Notes under the pieces: generated by a model
The model's input: the letters and a program-made list of their open reading frames with translations, nothing else
The model's database searches: none
Told to the model about the DNA's origin: nothing
Assembly: GCA_040754475.1 (NCBI GenBank)
Contig: JBFMCN010000007.1
Location: forward strand, 10,425 to 74,424
Direction of reading: 5' to 3'
From: JAJPHY01 sp040754475
Lineage (GTDB): Bacteria; Actinomycetota; UBA4738; HRBIN12
Length of the DNA: 64,000 nt
Translations under genes and position numbers: made by a program
Shown here: one piece after another, positions 7,924 through 16,455 of the stretch
Layout: the number at the start of each line of letters is the position of its first letter
Position numbering within the stretch: position 1 is the first letter of the stretch

Positions 7924-10404
7924 ATGTTCGAACGCTTCACCGACCGGGCTAGGCGGGTCGTGGTCCTCGCTCAGGAAGAGGCGAGGATGCTCAACCACAA
8001 CTACATCGGGACCGAGCACATCCTGCTCGGTCTCATCCACGAGGGTGAGGGAGTCGCCGCCAAGGCCCTGGAGTCGCTGAACATCTCCCTCGAGGGCGTC
8101 CGCCAACAGGTGGAGGAGATCATCGGGCAGGGGCAGGCCGCGCCCACGGGGCACATCCCGTTCACCCCGCGGGCCAAGAAGGTTCTGGAGCTGTCGCTCC
8201 GGGAGGCGCTCCAGCTCGGCCACAACTACATCGGCACCGAGCACATCCTGCTCGGCCTCATCCGCGAGGGTGAAGGCGTCGCCGCACAGGTCCTCCAGAA
8301 GCTTGGCGCGGACCTGAATCGCGTCCGCCAAACGGTTATCCAGCTCCTGTCCGGATACACGGGGGGCAAGGAGCAGACCCCAGCCGAGCAGGGCGGCCAG
8401 GGGCAGGGATCGGCGGTGCTGGACCAGTTCGGGCGCAACCTCACCCAGCTGGCCCGTGAGCAGAAGCTGGACCCGGTGATCGGCCGTGAGAAGGAGATCG
8501 AGCGGGTCATGCAGGTGCTGTCTCGGCGTACCAAGAACAACCCCGTCTTGATCGGCGACCCGGGCGTGGGCAAGACGGCCATCGTCGAGGGCCTGGCGCA
8601 GAACATCGTGAAGGGCGAGGTTCCCGAAACCCTCAAAGGCAAGCAGATCTACACGCTCGATCTGGGCGCTCTGGTGGCGGGGTCGCGTTACCGCGGCGAC
8701 TTCGAGGAGCGTCTGAAGAAGGTCCTGAAGGAGATCCGTACGCGCGGCGACATCGTGCTGTTCATCGACGAGCTGCACACGCTCGTTGGTGCCGGCGCTG
8801 CCGAGGGCGCGATAGACGCGGCCAGCATCCTGAAGCCGATGCTCGCGCGCGGCGAGCTCCAGACGATCGGCGCGACGACGCGCGACGAGTACCGAAAGCA
8901 TCTCGAGAAGGACGCGGCCCTCGAGCGCCGGTTCCAGCCGATCAACGTAGAGGAGCCCACGGTCGCCCACACCATCGAGATCCTCAAGGGGCTCAGGGAT
9001 CGGTACGAGGCGCACCACCGCGTCTCCTTCACGGACGATGCGCTCGTGGCGGCCGCGAACCTGTCCGATCGGTACATCTCCGACCGCTTCCTTCCCGACA
9101 AGGCGATCGACTTGATCGACGAGGCCGGATCGCGTATGCGGATCCGAAGGATGACGGCGCCGCCGGACGTTCGGGAGGTCGACGAGAAGATCGCCGAAGT
9201 CCTGCTGAGGAAGGAGTCGGCGATCGACTCGCAGGACTTCGAACGTGCGGCGTCGCTCCGGGACGAGGAACGTCAGCTACGCGAGGAGCGCGGCCGCCGG
9301 GAGCGGGAGTGGAAGGCCGGCGAGATGGACATCCTCTCGGAAGTCGACGAGGAGGAGATCGCGGAGGTTCTTTCCACCTGGACCGGCATCCCCGTGTTCA
9401 AGCTCACCGAGGAGGAGACGGAGAAGCTGCTCCGTATGGAAGACGAGCTCCACAAGCGCATCATCAGCCAGAACGAGTCGATCGTCGCCGTCTCGAAGGC
9501 GATCCGCCGCACGCGGGCGGGCCTGAAGGACCCAAAGCGGCCCTCGGGCTCGTTCGTCTTCCTCGGACCTTCGGGCGTCGGCAAGACCGAGCTGTCCAAG
9601 GCGCTGGCCGAGTTCCTCTTCGGCGACGAGGACGCCCTGATCCAGCTGGACATGTCGGAGTACATGGAGAAGCACACGGTCAGTAGGCTGATCGGCTCGC
9701 CACCCGGCTACGTCGGCTACGAGGAAGGCGGCCAGCTCACGGAGGCCGTGCGGCGCAAGCCCTTCAGCGTGGTCCTGTTCGACGAGATCGAGAAGGCCCA
9801 TCCGGACGTGTTCAACACGCTGCTGCAGATCCTCGAGGACGGGCACCTGACCGACGCCCAGGGCCACAGGGTCGACTTCAAGAACACGATCATCATCATG
9901 ACCTCCAACCTGGGAACCCGAGACATCCAGAAGGGGACGGCCATCGGGTTTGCGGCCAGACCGGACGAGAAGGTGTCCTACGACAAGATGAAGGAGAGGG
10001 TCATGGAGGAGCTGAAGCGCTCCTTCAGGCCCGAATTCCTGAACCGGATCGATGAGGTCATCGTGTTTCACTCGCTCACGCAAGAGGACGTGAAGCAGAT
10101 CGTCGACCTCATGACGAGACGCGTTCGCGACCAACTCAGGGCCAAGGACCTCGACATCGAGCTGACCGACGCCGCCAAGACACTGCTCGCCGAGAAGGGC
10201 TACGACCCGGCCCTCGGCGCGAGGCCGCTGCGCCGCACGATCCAGCGGATGGTCGAGGACCCGCTGTCCGAGAAGCTCCTGTGGAAGGAGTTCCGAGCCG
10301 GCCAGACCGTCATCGTCGACGCACAGGACGGAGAGATCGTCTTCGAGGTGCCTTCCCCGCCCGACACGCCGCCTGTGGAGCTCGCAGGTTCCTCCGAGAG
10401 CTAG
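7924..10404 (+). CDS. clpC: ClpC ATP-dependent protease unfoldase subunit
   Basis: ClpC is a Hsp100/AAA+ unfoldase that threads substrates into ClpP. The 826-residue protein has two N-terminal Clp repeats (residues 1-145, each with the NYIGTEHILLGLI block), a first AAA+ module with Walker A GDPGVGKT (211-218) and Walker B LFIDELHTL, a UVR-type coiled-coil middle segment (about 425-470), a second AAA+ module with GPSGVGKT (548-555), and a C-terminal small domain with YDPALGARPLRR. This layout separates ClpC from ClpA and ClpB. No clpP is present here. The 5' leader carries the hairpin described separately. Confidence 0.98.
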   Translation: MFERFTDRARRVVVLAQEEARMLNHNYIGTEHILLGLIHEGEGVAAKALESLNISLEGVRQQVEEIIGQGQAAPTGHIPFTPRAKKVLELSLREALQLGHNYIGTEHILLGLIREGEGVAAQVLQKLGADLNRVRQTVIQLLSGYTGGKEQTPAEQGGQGQGSAVLDQFGRNLTQLAREQKLDPVIGREKEIERVMQVLSRRTKNNPVLIGDPGVGKTAIVEGLAQNIVKGEVPETLKGKQIYTLDLGALVAGSRYRGDFEERLKKVLKEIRTRGDIVLFIDELHTLVGAGAAEGAIDAASILKPMLARGELQTIGATTRDEYRKHLEKDAALERRFQPINVEEPTVAHTIEILKGLRDRYEAHHRVSFTDDALVAAANLSDRYISDRFLPDKAIDLIDEAGSRMRIRRMTAPPDVREVDEKIAEVLLRKESAIDSQDFERAASLRDEERQLREERGRREREWKAGEMDILSEVDEEEIAEVLSTWTGIPVFKLTEEETEKLLRMEDELHKRIISQNESIVAVSKAIRRTRAGLKDPKRPSGSFVFLGPSGVGKTELSKALAEFLFGDEDALIQLDMSEYMEKHTVSRLIGSPPGYVGYEEGGQLTEAVRRKPFSVVLFDEIEKAHPDVFNTLLQILEDGHLTDAQGHRVDFKNTIIIMTSNLGTRDIQKGTAIGFAARPDEKVSYDKMKERVMEELKRSFRPEFLNRIDEVIVFHSLTQEDVKQIVDLMTRRVRDQLRAKDLDIELTDAAKTLLAEKGYDPALGARPLRRTIQRMVEDPLSEKLLWKEFRAGQTVIVDAQDGEIVFEVPSPPDTPPVELAGSSES

Positions 10405-10411
10405 GGCGAAT

Positions 10412-10426
10412 CGGGTCCGCGACCCG
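10412..10426. terminator. Weak hairpin after clpC
   Basis: CGGGT (10412-10416) and ACCCG (10422-10426) can form a 5-base stem with a CCGCG loop, 8 bases after the clpC stop and before the end of the convergent small gene. There is no T-run, so termination here is only a suggestion. Confidence 0.25.
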
Positions 10427-10473
10427 TCACAAGGGTTTCGAGCCGGTCGAATCCTGATTGCTGAAGTCGAAGC

Positions 10474-10665
10474 TCAGGCGGGGAGCATCCGGAGCTCGGC
10501 GCCCGTGAGACGGGTCGTCCCGGGCGCCAACCGGAGCCCGGCCATCCCGATGGGGCCCGCGATCCAAGTCCCCTGCTCGAGCACCTCGACCTTCAAGGCG
10601 CCTTCGTCAGACTCTGTGATCCGGAGGGTCCGGCCCTTTGCGGTGCGGTAAACGCCGTGCGTCAT
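10474..10665 (-). CDS. Small hypothetical protein
   Basis: A 63-residue frame starting at ATG 10665 (MTHGVYRTAKGRTL) and rich in beta-branched and charged residues, without cysteines or membrane segments. I do not recognise the family. A TAGACT hexamer 8 bases before the ATG could be a -10 box giving an almost leaderless mRNA. The frame stays open upstream to 10761, but that extension is Arg/Gly-rich and unlike protein. It converges on clpC and diverges from carD. Its codon choice fits neighbouring genes, which makes it more likely real than a shadow, but support is modest. Confidence 0.5.
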   Translation of the reverse strand: MTHGVYRTAKGRTLRITESDEGALKVEVLEQGTWIAGPIGMAGLRLAPGTTRLTGAELRMLPA

Positions 10666-10981
10666 GCGCCACCAGTCTACGCTCTGCGGCGCGCGCCCTC
10701 CAGGCTCGACCGCTCGCCGCCCCTCGTTCCGGTCGGTGGTGGTGCCCAACGGCGCCCGCACCCAGCCAGAACTGGGTCCGCGATGCCGTCGGATGGGCCC
10801 TCAGAGGCTCTCGCGGAGTGTGCTGGGGCCGGTCGGCCTAGGGCCGTCGAACAGGCAAGACGGGCCGCAAGTCGGCCAAAAGGGGCCTCTGACCAGCACT
10901 TTTGACTTGCGGGTGGTAAGTCGAGCGTGCTATCTTTGCGGGTGGCTTCGGCCAATTCGCTTCCGATCGCAGGGGGCTTGT
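10666..10981. other. Intergenic region upstream of carD
   Basis: About 315 bases between the leftward small gene and carD. No protein-coding frame with a ribosome site was found; an ORF that merges with carD from 10664 is simply the open upstream frame. The last 80 bases carry the candidate carD promoter. The central part has several short GC-rich dyads (around 10835-10890) without a clear pattern. Confidence 0.4.
10907..10936 (+). promoter_or_regulatory. Candidate carD promoter
   Basis: TTGCGG (10907-10912) and TATCTT (10931-10936) are separated by 18 bases. A better -35 hexamer, TTGACT at 10902-10907, overlaps but would give a 23-base spacer. A start near 10943 would leave a leader of about 40 bases before the GTG of carD, with AGGGGG at 10971-10976 as ribosome site. 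Confidence 0.45.
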
Positions 10982-11491
10982 GTGTTCCGCAAAGGCGACA
11001 CGGTCGTACACCCGGAGCATGGCGCAGCAGTCATCGAAGAACTAAGGGAACGCGAGATCCTCGGCGAGAAGCGGCAGTACTTCGTCCTTCGCGTCGCGTA
11101 CGGCGATCTTACGCTCATGGTCCCCGTCGACAGCACGGAGGAGGTCGGGCTCCGCGAGGTCGTCGGCAAGAACGAGGTCAAGAAGGTACTGGACGTCCTT
11201 CGGCAGGACGAATCGAAGATGGCGGCCAATTGGAGCCGTCGCTTCAAGAACAACATCGAGAAGCTCCGGTCCGGCGACATCTACCAGGTCGCGGAAGTAG
11301 TCCGGAACCTCTCCATCCGCGAACGCGAGCGGGGCCTGTCGGCAGGCGAGAAGCGCATGATCACCAAGGCCCGGCAGATCCTTGTCTCCGAACTCACGTA
11401 CGCGACCGGTGGCACCGAGGAGAAGGCCGAGGCCATGATCGACAAGGTGCTCGAGGAGTCTCACCGGTCGCGAGTGCTCCAAGGCGCTTAG
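10982..11491 (+). CDS. carD: CarD-family RNA polymerase-binding transcription factor
   Basis: CarD binds the RNA polymerase beta subunit and stabilises open promoter complexes; in mycobacteria it is essential and helps rRNA transcription. The 169-residue protein begins FRKGDTVVHPEHGAAVIEEL, the Tudor-like RNA polymerase-interacting domain, and continues with an all-helical DNA-binding domain with NWSRRFKNNIEKL and SAGEKRMITKARQILVSEL. The conserved tryptophan of the helical domain (WSRR) that wedges at the upstream edge of the bubble is present. GTG 10982 with AGGGGG five bases upstream is the natural start. In actinobacteria carD commonly precedes ispD and ispF, as here. Confidence 0.95.
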   Translation: MFRKGDTVVHPEHGAAVIEELREREILGEKRQYFVLRVAYGDLTLMVPVDSTEEVGLREVVGKNEVKKVLDVLRQDESKMAANWSRRFKNNIEKLRSGDIYQVAEVVRNLSIRERERGLSAGEKRMITKARQILVSELTYATGGTEEKAEAMIDKVLEESHRSRVLQGA

Positions 11492-11539
11492 GAGAAGCCA
11501 GGCCATATCACGGCGGGAGCGCCCGAGCCGACGGCGCCG

Positions 11540-12655
11540 ATGCTTGCGCGGGCGCGCGTCAAGAGTCACGGTAGGCGGGTGAGCGGTTCAAGCGAAGAGC
11601 ATCAGCCGATTCCCCGCGGGCGACTCGTCGAGTTCGTGCGCCTGATCTTCGTCGTGCTGTTCGCTGCCGGCGGCTACACGATCGCGACCAGGACCTCCCA
11701 CCCCAGCACGACGACCAGCACGCTGCTCGGCGTTGTCCTGGGCTCGGGGACCGGATTCGTGCTCGGGGGGATCCTGGGGCGACAGACCGCGGTAGCCGTC
11801 AATGAGATGGAGCGTGAGTTCCGGCGTGTCTCGGCAGCCGAGCTGGTGGCCGGTGTCGCCGGCCTTCTGATCGGACTCGCGCTCGCGGCGCTCATCAGCG
11901 TCCCCGTGTTCCGGTTGCCGCCACTCACAGCCTGGACGACGGTGGGCTTCGTGTACGTCACCCTCTCGTATCTCGGGTACCGAGTCGGGCGTACCAAGCA
12001 CGTGGAGCTGTTCGGGTTGATCGGATTGAAGCCCCGTGCTGCGGGCGCGGGAGGCGGAGAGATCGTAGTCGTCGACACGAGCGCGTTGATCGACGGCCGC
12101 GTGGTCTCGCTCGTTGAGACGGGGTTCATCACGGGCGATCTGCTCATCCACTCCGGCGTGCTCAAGGAGCTCCAGGCGATTGCCGACTCGTCGGATCCCA
12201 AGCGGCGAGCCAGGGGTCGCCGGGGACTCGAGGCCGTCACGGAGCTTCAACACGCACCTACGGTGCAGGTGCACTTGGTGGAAGAGGAGGGCGTGAGGGA
12301 TGTAGACGCGGCTCTTGTTCGTCTGGCACGGGACCGCGGAGCCGCCCTCATCACGGCCGACTACAACCTGGCGAAGGTAGCGGAGGCGCTCTCGGTGCCC
12401 GTCCCGCACCTGAACGAGCTTGCGGCCGCGTTCCGTCTACCGGTCGGTCCCGGCGACGAGCTCACGGTCGAGCTGGTCAAGGAGGGGCGGGAGCACGGCC
12501 AGGCGATCGGCTACCTGGAGGACGGGACGATGGTCGTTGTCGAGGAAGCCCGCGAGCAGATCGGCTCCCAGGTGCCGGTCGTCGCGAGGAACGTGATCCA
12601 GACGGCCACCGGCCGTATGGTCTTCGCCTCGCTGTCGGGGTCGGAGTCTCCGTGA
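11540..12655 (+). CDS. Membrane PIN/TRAM-domain protein (YacL-like)
   Basis: A 371-residue protein with four N-terminal membrane segments (about residues 30-145), then a cytoplasmic PIN ribonuclease-like domain that starts VVVDTSALIDGRV, and a C-terminal TRAM RNA-binding domain (HGQAIGYLEDGTMVVVEEA). PIN acidic residues are visible at DTSALID and in RDRGAALITADYNL. Relatives such as YacL and TTHA0540 are widespread beside carD and ispD; nuclease activity has been suggested but the role is unclear. The start is uncertain: ATG 11540 or GTG 11579 (shorter by 13 residues). The stop overlaps the ispD start (GTGA). Confidence 0.9.
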   Translation: MLARARVKSHGRRVSGSSEEHQPIPRGRLVEFVRLIFVVLFAAGGYTIATRTSHPSTTTSTLLGVVLGSGTGFVLGGILGRQTAVAVNEMEREFRRVSAAELVAGVAGLLIGLALAALISVPVFRLPPLTAWTTVGFVYVTLSYLGYRVGRTKHVELFGLIGLKPRAAGAGGGEIVVVDTSALIDGRVVSLVETGFITGDLLIHSGVLKELQAIADSSDPKRRARGRRGLEAVTELQHAPTVQVHLVEEEGVRDVDAALVRLARDRGAALITADYNLAKVAEALSVPVPHLNELAAAFRLPVGPGDELTVELVKEGREHGQAIGYLEDGTMVVVEEAREQIGSQVPVVARNVIQTATGRMVFASLSGSESP

Positions 12656-13338
12656 CGAACGGTGTCGTCGCCATCGTCCTTGCGGCGGGATCCGGCGAGC
12701 GGTTGGGAGGGGCGACGCCCAAGGCCTTCGTGACCCTCGCCGGCCGACCGATCCTCGCCCGCGCCGCGCAGGCGGTGCTCTCCTGCGAAAAGGTGTCCAC
12801 CGTGGTGGCGGCGGTTCCCCCGGGGCTGGAGGGCCTTGCGAGCTCGATGCTCGAGGACATCGGCCCCCACGTCATTGTGACGGGGGGCCCGAGCCGTCAG
12901 GCGTCGGTGCGGGCCGCGCTCGCGGCTGTGCCCGGGGACGTCACAGCCATCGTGTGCCACGACGCGGCGCGGCCGTTCGCCCGTCCCGAGCTGTTTTCCA
13001 CGGTGCTCGCTGCGCTGCCCGGTGCGGATGGGGTGATCCCCGTCGTACCGGTCCCGGACACCGTCAAGCGGATCAGGGACGGCTTCGTGGTCTCGACGGA
13101 AGCGCGCGATGGTCTTGCGCTCGCCCAGACGCCCCAAGCGTTCGTGGCAGACCTGCTGCGCGACGCGCATCAGAGGGCGGCCGAGGCGGGCCTCGATCTG
13201 ACCGACGACGCGGCCATCATGGAATGGGCCGGGTACCGCATCCGCGCGGTGCCCGGCGAGTCGACGAACCTGAAGATCACCACGCAGGACGATCTCGCCT
13301 GGGCCGAGCTGCACGCAGGGGCGCTGACGAGTGGCTGA
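12652..13338 (+). CDS. ispD: 2-C-methyl-D-erythritol 4-phosphate cytidylyltransferase
   Basis: IspD makes CDP-methylerythritol from CTP and MEP, the third step of the non-mevalonate isoprenoid pathway. The 228-residue protein has the nucleotide-binding start VLAAGSGERLGGATPKAF, with the Arg and Lys that contact CTP, then HDAARPF, VPVPDTVKRI and the C-terminal DDAAIMEWAG and ESTNLKITTQDDL blocks. The GTG start overlaps the PIN/TRAM stop, and its own end overlaps ispF by 8 bases. Coupling of ispD and ispF is the common arrangement. Confidence 0.97.
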   Translation: MTNGVVAIVLAAGSGERLGGATPKAFVTLAGRPILARAAQAVLSCEKVSTVVAAVPPGLEGLASSMLEDIGPHVIVTGGPSRQASVRAALAAVPGDVTAIVCHDAARPFARPELFSTVLAALPGADGVIPVVPVPDTVKRIRDGFVVSTEARDGLALAQTPQAFVADLLRDAHQRAAEAGLDLTDDAAIMEWAGYRIRAVPGESTNLKITTQDDLAWAELHAGALTSG

Positions 13339-13804
13339 GCAGCGGTTCGGCCTGGGCTTCGACGTCCACGACTTCGGCACCGGCGGGACGCTGCGCCTTG
13401 GCGGCGTGGTCTTCGACGGGATCCCGAGGCTGGCCGGGCACTCGGACGGTGACGTGGTCTGCCACGCCGTCGCCGATGCTCTCCTGGGCGCGGCGGGGCT
13501 GGGGGACATCGGCGAGCACTTCCCCGACGCCGATGCCGCGGTAGCGGGGATCCTGGGAATGGAGCTCCTCGGGCAGACCGTTGCCCTGATCCGGGCCCAG
13601 GGTCTGATGGCGTGGTCGGCAGACGCGACCGTGATCGCCGAGCAGCCGGCCATCGCGCCGCACCGTGACGCGATGCGGAACAGCCTCGCCGCGACCCTCG
13701 GAGTCCCAGTTGAGCGGGTGTCGGTCAAGGCGACGCGGCCCGAGGGGCTCGGGCTCTCCGGCGGCATCGGGTGCATCGCGCTGGCCGTCCTGTCGGTCGC
13801 GTGA
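13331..13804 (+). CDS. ispF: 2-C-methyl-D-erythritol 2,4-cyclodiphosphate synthase
   Basis: IspF cyclises CDP-ME 2-phosphate to MEcPP with release of CMP, working as a zinc-dependent trimer. The 157-residue protein shows GLGFDVHDF (the metal-binding Asp and His), LAGHSDGDVVCHAVADALLG with the third ligand, GDIGEHFPD, and the C-terminal KATRPEGLG block. It starts at GTG 13331, inside the end of ispD. IspE, which acts between IspD and IspF, is not in the window. Confidence 0.97.
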   Translation: MAEQRFGLGFDVHDFGTGGTLRLGGVVFDGIPRLAGHSDGDVVCHAVADALLGAAGLGDIGEHFPDADAAVAGILGMELLGQTVALIRAQGLMAWSADATVIAEQPAIAPHRDAMRNSLAATLGVPVERVSVKATRPEGLGLSGGIGCIALAVLSVA

Positions 13805-14538
13805 GCCGTTCGAGCGAGGGGATCGTCGCAGGCCGTCGTGCCGCCGTCGAAGCGGTTCGGGCGGGGAGCGCTCGTGAGGTCCTGGTCGCTGAGGGAGCCC
13901 GGCCCACGGAGTCGCTCCGGGGGCTGCTGAGGGCCTGTCGAGAGGCTGGTGTGCCGGTCGCCGAGGTGCCCCGGCAGTGCCTGGATGCATTCGCCGCAGA
14001 TCACCGGGGAGTGGTCGTGCGTCTCCGCGATGCGCCGGAGATGGGTGAACGGCAAGTCGCATCGTGGCCGTTCGGCGACGAAGACGTGGTCGTCGTGCTG
14101 GACGGAGTCGTGGATCCGCAGAATCTGGGCGCGGCCGCCCGCTCGGCCGAGGCCGCCGGTGCGGTGATGCTCGTCTCCCGGCTGCGGCGCGCGGCGGCCC
14201 CGTCGCCGGCCGCGATCCGAGCCTCGGCCGGAGCGCTGTTGTACCTGCCGCACGCCCGCGTGGCGAACATCGCGAGGGTGCTGGCACGGCTGAAGGACGC
14301 GGGGTTCTGGGTGGTGGGGCTGGACGAGGATGCGTCGGCGACCGTCTACGCCGGCAGATGTCCGCAAGGAAGGGTGGCCGTTGTCCTCGGTTCGGAGGGC
14401 GAGGGGCTGTCACGCCTGGTTCGAGAGGCCTGCGACACGCTCGTCTCGCTCCCAATGCATGGCCGCGTTGGATCGCTCAATGCCTCGGCGGCACTTGCGG
14501 CGGTTCTCTACGCCTACGTGCTTCCATCGCGCCGTTAG
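13801..14538 (+). CDS. rlmB: 23S rRNA (guanosine-2'-O)-methyltransferase, RlmB/TrmH family
   Basis: A 245-residue SPOUT-class methyltransferase of the TrmH family that 2'-O-methylates a guanosine, probably G2251 of 23S rRNA. A short N-terminal L30e-like domain (EGIVAGRRAAVEAVRAGSAREVLV) is followed by the trefoil-knot domain with motif 1 (VDPQNLGAAARSAEAAG), motif 2 (VLGSEGEGLSRLV) and motif 3 (PMHGRVGSLNASAALAAVL). The GTG at 13801 overlaps the ispF stop by four bases. Actinobacteria often have cysS between ispF and rlmB; here it is missing. Confidence 0.93.
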   Translation: MSRSSEGIVAGRRAAVEAVRAGSAREVLVAEGARPTESLRGLLRACREAGVPVAEVPRQCLDAFAADHRGVVVRLRDAPEMGERQVASWPFGDEDVVVVLDGVVDPQNLGAAARSAEAAGAVMLVSRLRRAAAPSPAAIRASAGALLYLPHARVANIARVLARLKDAGFWVVGLDEDASATVYAGRCPQGRVAVVLGSEGEGLSRLVREACDTLVSLPMHGRVGSLNASAALAAVLYAYVLPSRR

Positions 14539-14551
14539 ACTCGGCTCGTAG

Positions 14552-14624
14552 GCCGGCGTAGCTCAGTTGGCAGAGCGAGCGACTTGTAATCGCTAGGTCG
14601 TCGGTTCGACTCCGACCGCCGGCT
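14552..14624 (+). tRNA. tRNA-Thr (anticodon TGT)
   Basis: All four arms can be drawn. The acceptor stem pairs GCCGGCG (14552-14558) with CGCCGGC (14617-14623); the D stem is GCTC/GAGC; the anticodon stem AGCGA/TCGCT closes the loop CTTGTAA with TGT at 14585-14587; the T arm is GTCGG-TTCGACT-CCGAC. The discriminator is T14624 and CCA is not encoded. TGT reads ACA and, with wobble, other threonine codons. It lies 13 bases after rlmB; TAGACT at 14536-14541 overlaps the end of rlmB and could be its -10 box. Confidence 0.97.
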
Positions 14625-14661
14625 CGAGCGTCTCGTCTTTGCCCGGCGCGGGGAGGTCGAT

Positions 14662-15603
14662 GTGCGGAGCGTTCGGAGCAAGGCCGCCGTTGTCGCGTGC
14701 GCGCTGCTGGGTGCCGTCCTCGCGTCTCCAGGCGATTCGGCTGCTGCTCCGGTTCCCGAGACCGAATGCCGCCTGTTCCCCAAGGACAGCATCTGGAACG
14801 TTCGGATCGACGGCCTCCCGATCCACCCGAAGAGCGATGTGTGGCTGCGGACGATGGAGGCGTCGACGACCAGCCTGCATCCGGACTTCGGACCTCCCGA
14901 CTACGGGCTTCCCTTCGACGTGGTGTCGGATGGGCACAAGACCGTGCGGATCCGCTTCTACTACCCGGACGAGAGCGACCAGGTGCCGTATCCGTTCGGG
15001 CCGAGAACGCCGATCGAGAGCGGCTCCGACCGCCATGCACTAATCGTGAACAAGGACACCTGCACGCTCTACGAGCTCTACGACGCGGACTGGAACCACG
15101 GACGCCCGACCGCCGGCAGCGGCGCCGTGTGGGACCTGTCCTCCAACGCGCTTCGGCCGGACGGCTGGACCTCGGCGGACGCTGCGGGCCTGCCGATCCT
15201 GCCCGGCCTGGTCCGCTACGACGAAGTGGCCGCCGGTTCGATCCGGCACGCGATCCGCTTCACGACGAGGCTGACGCGGGACTCCCACCTGTGGCCTGCG
15301 CGGCACGATGCCGGATGGGCGAACCCGGAGTACCCGCCGATGGGTGCGCGCTTTCGCCTGAAGGCCGGCTTCGACCTCTCGGGCTTCGGTCCGAAGGCAC
15401 GGGTCGTCTTGCGCGCGATGAAGCGCTACGGGTTGATCGTCGCCGACAACGGGGCGAACTGGTTCTTCCAGGGCGCCCAGGATTCCCGGTGGAGGAATCG
15501 CCTGCTCGATCAGCTGAAGTCGGTGCCGGCTTCGGCCTTCGAGGCGGTCGACGTGTCGTCCTGCATGGTGGATGCGGACAGCGGCGAGGCGCGATGCCCA
15601 TGA
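14662..15603 (+). CDS. Conserved exported protein of unknown function
   Basis: A 313-residue protein with a signal peptide: basic MRSVRSK, a hydrophobic stretch to about residue 22, and an AAA-type cleavage site before PVPETEC. The mature part is rich in Trp, Tyr and Asp and contains FPKDSIWNVRIDGLP, YELYDADW, SSNALRPDGWTSADAAGL and GLIVADNGANWFFQG. I have the impression that similar exported proteins occur in acidobacteria and actinobacteria, but I know no assigned function. Cysteines at the start and end of the mature domain could form a disulfide. The GTG at 14662 is preceded by GGGAGG (14651-14656). It stands alone between tRNA-Thr and the next gene. Confidence 0.8.
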   Translation: MRSVRSKAAVVACALLGAVLASPGDSAAAPVPETECRLFPKDSIWNVRIDGLPIHPKSDVWLRTMEASTTSLHPDFGPPDYGLPFDVVSDGHKTVRIRFYYPDESDQVPYPFGPRTPIESGSDRHALIVNKDTCTLYELYDADWNHGRPTAGSGAVWDLSSNALRPDGWTSADAAGLPILPGLVRYDEVAAGSIRHAIRFTTRLTRDSHLWPARHDAGWANPEYPPMGARFRLKAGFDLSGFGPKARVVLRAMKRYGLIVADNGANWFFQGAQDSRWRNRLLDQLKSVPASAFEAVDVSSCMVDADSGEARCP

Positions 15604-15720
15604 TTGCCCGATCGCAGCCATCGCCGGTTCGGCCGGGAGTCCGCTGCGCAGTCGTCGGGGCCCGTTCCGTGATTCTCGGAGGGCGGTAGTGTTGGGGGGC
15701 GACCCACGAAGGGAGGCGTC

Positions 15721-16455
15721 ATGGGGATCCTCGACAAGGTAAAGCAGGCGGCCGGTGAGGCGGCACAAGCGGCCAAGAAGGGCGCTGCGCAGGTTCAGTC
15801 GAAGGTGGAACAGACCCAGACCCGCAAGAAGGCGGACGAGGCTGCCAAGCACCTCGGCTACCTGGTCTACAAGGAGCGGGCCGAGGGGGTGCCAGCTGGC
15901 GAGGAGGCCGACCGGCTGGTTGCCGAGATCAAGGAGTTCGAGGAGCAGCTGGCGGCGATGGCGGCGCAGCCCGAGGAGGCCGAGGAGCCGGACACGGGGC
16001 CGGAGGAGAGCATGTTGGGTTGTGTTGGGGCGGGCCCGCATGCGGCCGGCCCGCCCCGACCCCGCAGCGTTGCCCGGGTGATCGGCGTCAAGGCGGGAGG
16101 TCTCGGGTCGGCTGGGCGCCCGGGAGGAACACGCGGAACGAAGCGCCGCCTCCGGGCCGGTCCTCGACCCACGCCCTCCCGCCGTGGAGCTCGGCGAATC
16201 GTGCGACGAGCGAAAGCCCGACGCCCACGCCCGGTGAGTGGTCCGAGACGCCGTGTGCCTGGCGGAACGGCTCGAAGACGGCCTCCCGCAGGTCCTCCGG
16301 TACCCCTGGACCCTCGTCGTCGACGAAGATCAGCGCACCGCCTCGCCAACCGCGCACGCCTGCCCAGAGCCGGGAGCCGCCGGGGGTGTAGCGGACGGCG
16401 TTCGCGAGCAGGTTCTCGACGATCCGTTCGACCTTCGCTGCATCCACCGGGATGA
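15721..16455 (+). CDS. Small helical coiled-coil protein with no stop near its natural end
   Basis: The first 100 residues (MGILDKVKQAAGEAAQAAKK...) form Ala/Lys/Glu-rich amphipathic helices with a central KADEAAKHLGYLVYKERAEG block and an acidic end. I do not know its function. After about residue 100 (near 16020) the frame stays open for 145 Arg/Pro-rich codons that cross a strong hairpin (16027-16057) and run antisense to the kinase gene for 368 bases. That tail looks like non-coding read-through, so the protein probably ends near 16020 and either a stop was lost or a base is missing. GGGAGG before ATG 15721 is a good ribosome site. Confidence 0.6.
   Translation: MGILDKVKQAAGEAAQAAKKGAAQVQSKVEQTQTRKKADEAAKHLGYLVYKERAEGVPAGEEADRLVAEIKEFEEQLAAMAAQPEEAEEPDTGPEESMLGCVGAGPHAAGPPRPRSVARVIGVKAGGLGSAGRPGGTRGTKRRLRAGPRPTPSRRGARRIVRRAKARRPRPVSGPRRRVPGGTARRRPPAGPPVPLDPRRRRRSAHRLANRARLPRAGSRRGCSGRRSRAGSRRSVRPSLHPPG
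16027..16057. terminator. Strong hairpin between convergent genes
   Basis: GGGGCGGGCC (16027-16036) and GGCCCGCCCC (16048-16057) form a perfect 10-bp stem around an 11-base loop, just beyond the expected end of the helical protein and 31 bases past the kinase stop on the other strand. Its position suits a bidirectional terminator. A T-run is lacking. Confidence 0.6.

Noticed and set aside
7516..9018. Long open frame antisense to clpC (500 codons)
   Set aside because: It mirrors clpC codons; high GC at third positions makes such antisense frames common. No domain is seen.
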